Source: Aliterella sp. RAGGC_92 (GTDB lineage Bacteria > Cyanobacteriota > Cyanobacteriia > Cyanobacteriales > Chroococcidiopsidaceae). From it: 5,507 bases of DNA. Location: assembly GCA_030826005.1 (NCBI GenBank), contig JAPJOW010000065.1:1-5507 (forward strand). The letters run 5' to 3'. The notes under the pieces were generated by a model, which did no database searches, was not told the origin of the DNA, and was given only the letters and a program-made list of their open reading frames with translations. The position numbers and the translations under genes are program-made. The stretch's first letter is position 1, and the number at the start of each line of letters is the position of its first letter. Positions 1-5,376 of the stretch are shown here, one piece after another.

Positions 1-144
1 CAAGTAGGGCTAGTAATTAAGCTTAGTAAAATTCCGCTTAAAGATGCGATCGTCAGTTGTTTTATGTCCAACATATTTTCTAATTGAGTTTTTAATAAAT
101 ACCTGCTAACTAATTTTTAATTAAACAAAAGTAAAGTCGTATCT
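1..144. other. AT-rich non-coding stretch
   Basis: No convincing coding frame, tRNA or strong terminator is visible here. The only structures seen are a weak 6-bp inverted repeat (TTAAGC/GCTTAA, near positions 18-41) and a 10-bp palindrome TTTAATTAAA at 116-125. The same palindrome also lies at 3044-3053, just downstream of the larger trypsin-like gene. Together with the remnant at 145-315 this makes up the 331-nt region downstream of the subtilisin gene that contains no intact gene. Confidence 0.5.
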
Positions 145-315
145 TTAACATAAAAATTTAGGATTAGGAATTTTTTTTGACAAAGATTGCACATTGCCTA
201 CCAACAAACTTCCAGAACCTCCTGAAGGATAATTTTGTCGCAAATCTTCGCTAAATCCGATTTCCTCCAGAACTGAGAAAATTGGGGGCGAGGAAGGGGA
301 TTTATGCAGGAAGTT
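145..315 (-). pseudogene. Remnant of the C-terminal tail of a trypsin-like protease paralogue
   Basis: An open stretch of 56 codons bounded by TAG (316-318) and TAA (145-147), with no plausible start codon. Its residues 23-41 align without gaps to residues 447-465 of the larger trypsin-like protease encoded at 3064-4479, with 12 of 19 identical, including the run PSGGSGSLL. At DNA level, 196-233 matches 3088-3125 at 33 of 38 bases. Beyond the match the reading frame differs: small indels shift it relative to the intact gene, so the terminal FCKN is lost and an unrelated tail is read. The first of the two cysteines framing the motif is replaced by tyrosine. No protease domain precedes it; the subtilisin gene lies immediately upstream, in another frame. 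I infer a truncated, decayed duplicate of the neighbouring gene's 3' end. A short functional peptide is possible but unlikely without a start. Confidence 0.62.
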
Positions 316-331
316 CTAGGGTTTGCAATTA

Positions 332-2863
332 CTAAGGCGTACCTACAGGCTTCCAACCAGTATCGGCAGGAATGCGATCGGGGTTAAGAAAAGTGGTACT
401 TACTAAATTAGTTCCATCCATAAACCATACTGATAAATAACCATCACTATTTCGCCACAAAATATCGGTTTTACCATTTCGATCGAAGTCTCCAGTGCTG
501 ACAGCTTTCCAACTTGTATCTCCAACGGGAGTGAGATTAACTTCGCTAGTTAAGTTAGTCCCATCCATCAACCAAACTTTGAGAGAACCATCATCGCGTT
601 GCCAGAGAATATCGACTTTGCTGTCTTGGTTAAAGTCGCCAGTTGCCGCAGGTTTCCAGGTTGTATCTGTTACTTGATTAGGATTGAGTTCAACGCCACC
701 AAGTAAATTCGCCCCATCCATTAACCAAACAGAAACAAAACCAGCATCACTGCGCCAGAGAATATCAGCATTACCATCTCGGTTGAAATCTCCTGTACCG
801 ACAATTTTCCAGCTTAGGTCAGACAATCGACGGGGACTAAGATTAGAACCTCTAATCAACTTTGTCCCATCCATTAGCCATAGAGAAAGAAAACCCGCAC
901 TGTGTCGCCACAGAATATCAGTTTTGCCATCGTTGTTAAAGTCGCCCGTACCTACAGGTTTCCAGCTTGTACTATTTGCTTGGCTGGGAACAGTTTCTAC
1001 ACTGCTGGCTAAATTAATCCCGTCCATCAGCCAAACAGCGAGATATCCATCACGATTCCAGAGAATATCCGTTTTGCCATCGTTGTTAAAGTCTGTAGCA
1101 GGAATAACCGCATTAATATACAGAGCAACATTTCCCGATTCGCCATTGTCTCCATCTACGGCAATGTGGTAAGTAGTACCAGCAACAGCATTAAAAGTTA
1201 CTATACTTGTACGATTAGCGCCGCTATCGTCATCTGCGACAATTTGGGTTGTGCTGGCAACAGATGCTCCAGTATAAACGCCAAGTAAGGTATCGAAGTC
1301 GCTACCTTCGGTTGTAATTTGCACGTTGCCTGATTTTGGTGCAGTCCACGACCACCACACAGATTTACCGCCATTTAGCCCTGCGTGATTGGCTTCGCCA
1401 GCTTCTTTAGTTGCATCAGTATTTGTCCCCGTCACCGCCGCCAAACTACCACTGACTGGAATAGCACTGGCAAAGTTATCATTTACTGGTCGAGGGATAA
1501 CCGTTTCACTAGCTGCTAAAAGATTGAGACGCGGTTTAACTATGCCATTGCGGGCATCGGTGATTGGCACGCCTGTATTTGTTAGCCTACTAATAGTTTT
1601 GTCAATAGTATCGCCGGGAAAGAGCGATCGCAATACGGCTATAGCGCCCGCTACGTGCGGTGCAGCCATCGATGTACCACTTTTTTCAGTACCTGCGGCA
1701 TCAATGCTAGATCCTGGAGCAAGTAGGGTCAAAATACTAGCACTGTTAGAAAAGCAAGTAACTTTATCTATAACCACAGAATTATCTGTACAACTGCGCG
1801 TATAAGAACCTACATAGTCATACACAGCCCCCACCGAAACTGCCCCTGCATGACAAGCTGGAGTATTAATTCCATCTGCAAAGCCATCGTTGCCAGAAGC
1901 AACCACAGGGATAATTCCTGCGTTTCTAGCATTGGCAAAGGCTTGGGTATAAGGACCAGAACAAATAGATGAATTTTTGCTACCTCTCACACCCAAGCTT
2001 AAGTTTATTGCTACGACGTTGTAGACAGCCTTATTTTGAATCGACCAATTGATGGCGGCAATAATATCTGTATCAAATCCACCTTTAGGACCGAAAACAT
2101 CAAGAGCAGCAATTTGAGTACCTGGTGCTACACCAGCAACAATTCCCGCTACGTTCGTACCATGTCCATCATTATCTAATTGCTTATCGTCAATACCGAA
2201 GTCTTGGGCATATACGACTTTACACCCATTAGGTTGAGTAGGAGAAGTGCAAGAACCAAAAGCAGAGTGCCTATAGTCTACTCCTGTATCAATCACCACA
2301 ACTGTTGTGCCGTTACCTATACGTCCTGCTGCGGCTACGGGTGGTTGACCAATTAAAGGTAAACTTTGGTTGAGGAGAGGTTGGTTTTCTTCATTTTTAT
2401 AAACTCTAACAACATCTGAATTTTTTAAGAAACGAATTAAAGCGGCTTTCGATTGGAAGCGAACAAAAGACATAGGTAAATGGCTGTAATCTTTGACTAC
2501 TTGAATGCCACTTAGCCCTACTTTAGATAAGATTTGCTGTTTTTTCTTAGCATACTGAGCGACTTTGAAGGCTACTATTTGCGAGTTTTCTTGACTTAAG
2601 GCTTGTTGCCTACGCAGATTTGCGGCTTCTTTTTGAATCTTGGTGTCGTCGTAAACAACAATCAACTCTTGGCTTTGACCAGCATCTAAACTCTCTAATA
2701 CGCCAAATGGTGCTTTGGCGGCGGCTTGAGCTTCGGTAATTGAAGTTGGGTCTTGTTGTGCTTGGGCAGGTTTTGCTAATAAAGCATTGCCGACAGTAGC
2801 CAAGCAGAGATAAAAGTAAGAACAACACAGTAAACCAGCGCGGAGTCTCAAAGATGATTTCAT
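332..2863 (-). CDS. Secreted subtilisin-family (S8) serine protease with PPC-like domain and C-terminal VCBS-like repeats
   Basis: An 843-residue exported endopeptidase. Residues 1-36 form a Sec signal peptide ending AQA before QQ. Residues ~60-160 look like an I9-type propeptide (LIVVYDD, YSHLPMSFVRF), normally an intramolecular chaperone removed on maturation. The S8 catalytic domain spans ~180-452 with the full triad: Asp192 (VVVIDTGVD), His234 (DGHGTNVAG) and Ser398 (GTSMAAPHVAG), plus oxyanion Asn325 (ASGNDG). Six cysteines in this domain (205, 214, 301, 337, 358, 370) could form disulfides. Residues ~458-587 resemble a PPC-like beta-sandwich (SVWWSWTAP, SDFDTLLGVYTG). Residues 591-843 are five ~50-residue repeats with calcium-loop-like DFNNDGKTD. 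The ATG at 2861-2863 is chosen because the signal peptide begins there; no clear Shine-Dalgarno sequence precedes it. It lies 200 nt downstream of the trypsin-like pair and probably has its own promoter. The enzyme class is secure; substrate is unknown. Confidence 0.93.
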   Translation of the reverse strand: MKSSLRLRAGLLCCSYFYLCLATVGNALLAKPAQAQQDPTSITEAQAAAKAPFGVLESLDAGQSQELIVVYDDTKIQKEAANLRRQQALSQENSQIVAFKVAQYAKKKQQILSKVGLSGIQVVKDYSHLPMSFVRFQSKAALIRFLKNSDVVRVYKNEENQPLLNQSLPLIGQPPVAAAGRIGNGTTVVVIDTGVDYRHSAFGSCTSPTQPNGCKVVYAQDFGIDDKQLDNDGHGTNVAGIVAGVAPGTQIAALDVFGPKGGFDTDIIAAINWSIQNKAVYNVVAINLSLGVRGSKNSSICSGPYTQAFANARNAGIIPVVASGNDGFADGINTPACHAGAVSVGAVYDYVGSYTRSCTDNSVVIDKVTCFSNSASILTLLAPGSSIDAAGTEKSGTSMAAPHVAGAIAVLRSLFPGDTIDKTISRLTNTGVPITDARNGIVKPRLNLLAASETVIPRPVNDNFASAIPVSGSLAAVTGTNTDATKEAGEANHAGLNGGKSVWWSWTAPKSGNVQITTEGSDFDTLLGVYTGASVASTTQIVADDDSGANRTSIVTFNAVAGTTYHIAVDGDNGESGNVALYINAVIPATDFNNDGKTDILWNRDGYLAVWLMDGINLASSVETVPSQANSTSWKPVGTGDFNNDGKTDILWRHSAGFLSLWLMDGTKLIRGSNLSPRRLSDLSWKIVGTGDFNRDGNADILWRSDAGFVSVWLMDGANLLGGVELNPNQVTDTTWKPAATGDFNQDSKVDILWQRDDGSLKVWLMDGTNLTSEVNLTPVGDTSWKAVSTGDFDRNGKTDILWRNSDGYLSVWFMDGTNLVSTTFLNPDRIPADTGWKPVGTP
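335..1093 (-). repeat. Five tandem VCBS/FG-GAP-like repeats in the subtilisin gene
   Basis: Five in-frame units of 49-52 codons encode residues 591-640, 641-691, 692-742, 743-791 and 792-843 (genomic 944-1093, 791-943, 638-790, 491-637, 335-490). Each opens with a D-F-N-x-D-G-x-x-D-I-L-W loop, then a V-W-L-M-D-G strand, and ends near W-K-x-V-G-T-G. The acidic loop is the calcium-binding-like signature of this family. It is eroded in unit 4 (DFNQDSKVD) and unit 5 (DFDRNGKTD). Units are clearly diverged in DNA, with short nearly identical blocks remaining between units 1 and 2. Such arrays usually form beta-propeller blades or adhesion modules; five units may be fewer than a full propeller. Confidence 0.88.
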
Positions 2864-2927
2864 AGCAGTGTAGCGATATAGCTCAAATTAATGTTGATAG
2901 GTTTCGTGTGAAGCAAATTTCCGAAAA

Positions 2928-2955
2928 ATATTAAGAGTAGGGTTTCACTTGTAAA
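2928..2955 (-). promoter_or_regulatory. Candidate promoter for the subtilisin gene
   Basis: On the minus strand a -35-like TTTACA (2950-2955, five of six consensus bases) is separated by 16 nt from a -10-like TAATAT (2928-2933, four of six). Initiation near 2921 would give a leader of about 57 nt before the ATG at 2863. The gap is AT-rich, so chance matches are likely; this is the best candidate seen by eye. Confidence 0.33.
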
Positions 2956-2975
2956 AAAAAACTAAGCTTTTGCTC
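2953..2975 (-). terminator. Weak terminator-like hairpin with T-run after the trypsin-like operon
   Basis: Reading on the minus strand, GAGC-AAAA-GCTT (2975 to 2964, a 4-bp stem including one G-U pair) is followed after two bases by nine T residues (2961-2953). The stem is short and not GC-rich, so it is marginal as an intrinsic terminator. Its position about 90 nt after the stop codon of the larger trypsin-like gene, and just before the candidate promoter of the subtilisin gene, is suitable. Confidence 0.28.
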
Positions 2976-3063
2976 CAACTAGATAAATTTAGCTCAATGT
3001 ATAAAATTTGACGGTTGGGAAAAGGTCAGAAAAAAGTTAGATGTTTAATTAAACTTCGATACA

Positions 3064-4479
3064 TCAGTTTTTACAAAAAGTGCGATCGCCTAATAACAAA
3101 CTGCCAGAACCTCCCGAAGGACAATCCCGCAACAAATTTTCGATTTTGAATGAATAAAGCTTGTAGATATTTTCTACAACATCTTTAGGATCGTCGAAGG
3201 TATCAGAACGGGCATCAAACTCTACCTTGCCGCTTTCTTTAGGTACTTGAATAGCAACTAACCCTGCTTTAATTAGTTCGGGTGAAGGGGGATTGAGGTT
3301 AAATGGTAGAGTAGCCGCTTGCTGAGACAGTAAACTGAGAAAAAAGTTAACTTGTTGAGAACTACTGTACTTTTTGATGAGACTTGTATAATTAGATTCT
3401 TCGGGTACTGTGGCTTCTTCAACCTCTAAGTCTGCCTCCGCTTCTAAGTCCGCTTCTTCAACCTCTAAGTCGGTTTCTGTCTCTAATTCGGTTTCTGTCT
3501 CTAAGTCTGCTTCCGTCTCTAGGTCAGCATCAGATTCTAACGGAATTTCCGATTCAAGTCTAGCTGTTTGCTGAGGAGCATCACCGCACTGAGGCTTACC
3601 CGCTCGACCTAGACCGTGATTGCCCACTACTCGACCATTGCTATCAAATACAGGCCCGCCGCTCATGCCTGCACGAGTGTTATCGGTATAAAAAATTGTA
3701 TAACCCTTATTCTCCGCGCTTGGATCGATTTTTGCCTCTACTACTCCCCAAGCTAAACGCCTCTGTCGCCGTGCTACTTTATCACGACATTTTAGCTTTC
3801 CCTTTTCGTCTATTTCTCCAGTAGGCTCTTTCTCTGGGTCAGGCCAGCCAGAAATATAAACTGTATCTCCTAGTTGGATAGAATTAGCATCGCCAAGAGA
3901 AGCAATGGGATAGTTTTTATCGCTGGTAAAGCTAACAATAGCTAAATCTGTACCTTTTACATCGTCTTCACCTTTGGGACTGCGATCGACGGTATCGGTT
4001 TTGGGGACAAAGCGATCGCGACAGCCAAAACGTACGAGGATACCTAATTGAGGTTGACCTTGTAGCGGACAACCGCGCCCATCGTCTACAGGTCTAATTA
4101 CATGAACTTGTCCGTCGCTAGTGCGAATCCCATAATAAGGAGCGCCCCCAGATTGTTCCCAGTAGGACTTAGTATCTAAATGTCTTTGAAAAAAATTGTG
4201 AGCAACGGTTAATACATAATAATTATTTCCTTCTTTGGCAATAATTACGCCCGATCCTGGATTCCACACTTTTTCAGCTTTGCGAGAGAGAGGATTGTTG
4301 CGATTATTTTCTATTTCTGTAACTAATTGGGGGGTAAGTCCTGGGGCAATTAGCACGGTAGTTTGGCGGGCGATAGAGTTAATCTCCTCTAGCGAGAGAG
4401 CAGAAACAGGTGTAGTAGGTAAAAAACTTAGAGTTATTACTGTAATGAGCTTGAAAATTATCTGTTTTGAAGGAAACAT
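3064..4479 (-). CDS. Exported trypsin-like serine protease with acidic repeat insert and Cys-framed C-terminal tail
   Basis: A 471-residue PA-clan peptidase. Residues 1-27 are a signal peptide (MFPSKQ, then a hydrophobic core ending PVSA). The triad is intact: His94 (LTVAH), Asp178 (GTDLAIVSF) and Ser273 (GMSGGPV). His and Asp are 84 residues apart, against 34 in the neighbouring paralogue, because of an inserted loop with Cys137 and Cys153. Residues 308-355 are a Glu/Asp-rich repeat just after the catalytic domain. Residues ~362-471 are a tail with no domain I recognise, ending in the PSGGSGSLLLGD motif framed by Cys453 and Cys469. The ATG at 4477-4479 is preferred over an upstream in-frame ATG (4543-4545): it starts at the signal peptide, has AAGG 9 nt upstream and begins 2 nt after the preceding stop. 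That spacing implies translational coupling with the smaller protease. Substrate is unknown. Confidence 0.88.
   Translation of the reverse strand: MFPSKQIIFKLITVITLSFLPTTPVSALSLEEINSIARQTTVLIAPGLTPQLVTEIENNRNNPLSRKAEKVWNPGSGVIIAKEGNNYYVLTVAHNFFQRHLDTKSYWEQSGGAPYYGIRTSDGQVHVIRPVDDGRGCPLQGQPQLGILVRFGCRDRFVPKTDTVDRSPKGEDDVKGTDLAIVSFTSDKNYPIASLGDANSIQLGDTVYISGWPDPEKEPTGEIDEKGKLKCRDKVARRQRRLAWGVVEAKIDPSAENKGYTIFYTDNTRAGMSGGPVFDSNGRVVGNHGLGRAGKPQCGDAPQQTARLESEIPLESDADLETEADLETETELETETDLEVEEADLEAEADLEVEEATVPEESNYTSLIKKYSSSQQVNFFLSLLSQQAATLPFNLNPPSPELIKAGLVAIQVPKESGKVEFDARSDTFDDPKDVVENIYKLYSFKIENLLRDCPSGGSGSLLLGDRTFCKN
3415..3558 (-). repeat. Acidic hexad repeat inside the larger trypsin-like protease
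   Basis: Encodes residues 308-355, a near-periodic array of about six residues (18 bp) with consensus A-D-L-E-T-E, as in ADLETEADLETETELETE. The unit drifts to ADLEVE/ADLEAE towards the end. A 20-bp block is exactly repeated at 3413-3432 and 3452-3471 (39 bp, 13 codons apart), which shows recent local duplication and a one-residue phase slip. The stretch has almost no basic residues, and leucine recurs every six residues. It probably forms an extended or weakly helical, highly negative linker. Confidence 0.85.
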
Positions 4480-4481
4480 AT

Positions 4482-5297
4482 TTATTTGCCTTGACGCAGA
4501 AAGGCTTTTGGCACTTGAGAAAAATTCGTTACAGGAATAGTCCAACTAGCAGATTCAATTTGCTCAAATAACTTTTTTGACGGTGCTGTGCCATCAGCGA
4601 AGTGATAAGCTTCAATGCCACCAGGAGCGTATTTAATACGACCAATAATGCCTACTAACTTACCCTGCGCGTTCAGCACTGGGCCGCCACTCATGCCATT
4701 AACAACATCATTACTAATGCCTAGTTGATAGCCATTTTCTAGAGGTTGAGAGAGTAAAAGGGCTACCTGACCCGGAGCAAATTGGTAGGGATCGATGCCT
4801 TGACTGTAGGTGTCTTCCCAAGTATCTAGGCGATATTGAAAATTGGGAAACCCTGCTATGTAAATAGAAGATCCTTTAGTTAAATTTTGGTATTGACCTA
4901 GAGCGACATATTTGTAGTTGTTACGGCTAGAAAATTTGACTACTGCTAAATCGAGATTGCCAAATTGGAAATAGTTATCTTTTTGGGCGCTATGCGATCG
5001 CCCATCCGAAGTTAAAACCTTAAAGCCTTCTCCTGTATCTGCATCCACAACATGAGCGCAAGTCACAACAATATAAGTCTGTCCTTGCCGAGCAACAATA
5101 ACACCAGAACCAGATACAACTTCTCCCACTAAGCGCACCGTTGTAGCTTTTGCGATTTTTGCTACGGATGGCTTTGATGGTTGTAAAGGTACTGCTTGAA
5201 CTGGAGTAAAATTAACCTTATTTGCAAACTCCGTTGCTAATAGATAGACGGCAATGACAATTAAAGTTGTGTAGATTAACGTTGTAAACTTAATCAT
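4482..5297 (-). CDS. Membrane-anchored or exported compact trypsin-like serine protease
   Basis: A 271-residue PA-clan protein with a near-minimal catalytic domain. Residues ~6-22 (TLIYTTLIVIAVYLLAT) form a hydrophobic segment that is either an uncleaved anchor or a signal peptide. Triad residues are His82 (VVTCAHVV), Asp116 (GNLDLAVVKF) and Ser203 (NGMSGGPVLN), with the strand motif SGSGVIVAR at 62-70 before the His. There is no PDZ domain, unlike HtrA/Deg proteases. The ATG at 5295-5297 is chosen; an in-frame TTG five codons upstream lies at the foot of a hairpin and lacks support. It is the first gene of a pair: its stop (4482-4484) is 2 nt before the start of the larger protease, whose ribosome binding site lies in its last codons. 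The triad makes peptidase activity likely; substrate and partner are unknown. Confidence 0.88.
   Translation of the reverse strand: MIKFTTLIYTTLIVIAVYLLATEFANKVNFTPVQAVPLQPSKPSVAKIAKATTVRLVGEVVSGSGVIVARQGQTYIVVTCAHVVDADTGEGFKVLTSDGRSHSAQKDNYFQFGNLDLAVVKFSSRNNYKYVALGQYQNLTKGSSIYIAGFPNFQYRLDTWEDTYSQGIDPYQFAPGQVALLLSQPLENGYQLGISNDVVNGMSGGPVLNAQGKLVGIIGRIKYAPGGIEAYHFADGTAPSKKLFEQIESASWTIPVTNFSQVPKAFLRQGK
4489..4492 (-). promoter_or_regulatory. Ribosome binding site supporting the downstream ATG of the larger trypsin-like protease
   Basis: AAGG on the minus strand sits 9 nt before the ATG at 4477-4479, within the last codons of the preceding gene. It favours this start over the in-frame ATG at 4543-4545 and fits translational coupling between the two genes. 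Confidence 0.4.
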
Positions 5298-5309
5298 CTT
5301 TGTGGTTTG

Positions 5310-5351
5310 CAAAAGACACTATCTTAATGAGTTATTAGATAGAGTCTTTTG
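5310..5351. terminator. Bidirectional terminator-like hairpin between the acidic-tail gene and the compact protease
   Basis: Arms 5310-5323 and 5338-5351 are complementary at 13 of 14 positions, and the 14-nt loop can pair four more bases (5325-5328 with 5334-5337). On the minus strand the order is AAAA, a 9-bp stem with one mismatch, the loop, the other arm, then TTTT. The flanking A- and T-runs make it usable in both directions. It lies 26 nt after the stop codon of the upstream gene and ends 12 nt before the ATG of the compact protease. The stem is AT-rich and the T-run only four long, so termination may be partial. Confidence 0.55.
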
Positions 5352-5362
5352 GTATGGCTCAA
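5334..5362 (-). promoter_or_regulatory. Candidate promoter of the trypsin-like operon, overlapping the hairpin
   Basis: On the minus strand TTGAGC (5357-5362, four of six bases of the -35 consensus) is followed after exactly 17 nt by TCTAAT (5334-5339, five of six bases of the -10 consensus). Initiation near 5327 would leave a leader of about 30 nt before the ATG at 5297. Such a transcript would lack the first arm of the hairpin, so it would escape the terminator that acts on readthrough from the upstream gene. Confidence 0.42.
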
Positions 5363-5376
5363 GTGCTATTAGTTAT

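Noticed and set aside
262..319. Terminator for the subtilisin gene from inverted repeats (262-267/290-295 and 267-273/313-319)
   Set aside because: The loops are long (22 and 39 nt), stems are 6-7 bp, and no T-run follows on the minus strand.
145..334. Readthrough of the subtilisin stop into the PSGGSGSLL remnant, giving a longer protease with an added tail
   Set aside because: The remnant is in a different frame from the subtilisin gene and has its own upstream TAG, so both readthrough and a frameshift would be needed.
495..1172. Two open frames on the plus strand (495-677 and 684-1172)
   Set aside because: They lie antisense to the VCBS-like repeats and their translations merely mirror the repeat periodicity; no start context or domain supports them.
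1389..1805. Plus-strand open frame of 138 codons
   Set aside because: It is antisense to the catalytic and PPC-like regions of the subtilisin gene, whose triad and domain order are unambiguous.
2610..2828. Minus-strand open frame in a second frame within the subtilisin N-terminus
   Set aside because: It overlaps the propeptide coding region entirely; Arg/Ser/Cys-rich composition is typical of an out-of-frame translation.
3415..3558. CRISPR-like or spaced repeat array
   Set aside because: The repeats here and at 5408-5507 are contiguous, multiples of three and coding; there are no unique spacers.
4235..4540. Plus-strand open frame of 101 codons
   Set aside because: It is antisense to the signal peptide and first strands of the larger trypsin-like protease and has no recognisable domain.
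3064..5297. Cytoplasmic trypsin-like effectors of an immune or conflict system
   Set aside because: Trypsin-like domains occur in such systems, but both proteins here have N-terminal export or membrane segments, and no sensor, STAND NTPase or other effector-activating gene is visible.
4482..5297. HtrA/Deg family protease
   Set aside because: The catalytic motif is GMSGGP with no PDZ domain after it, and the protein is too short for a Deg protease.
5310..5312. TTG as start codon of the compact protease
   Set aside because: It lies at the foot of the hairpin with no Shine-Dalgarno sequence, and adds only five residues before an in-frame ATG that begins the hydrophobic segment directly.
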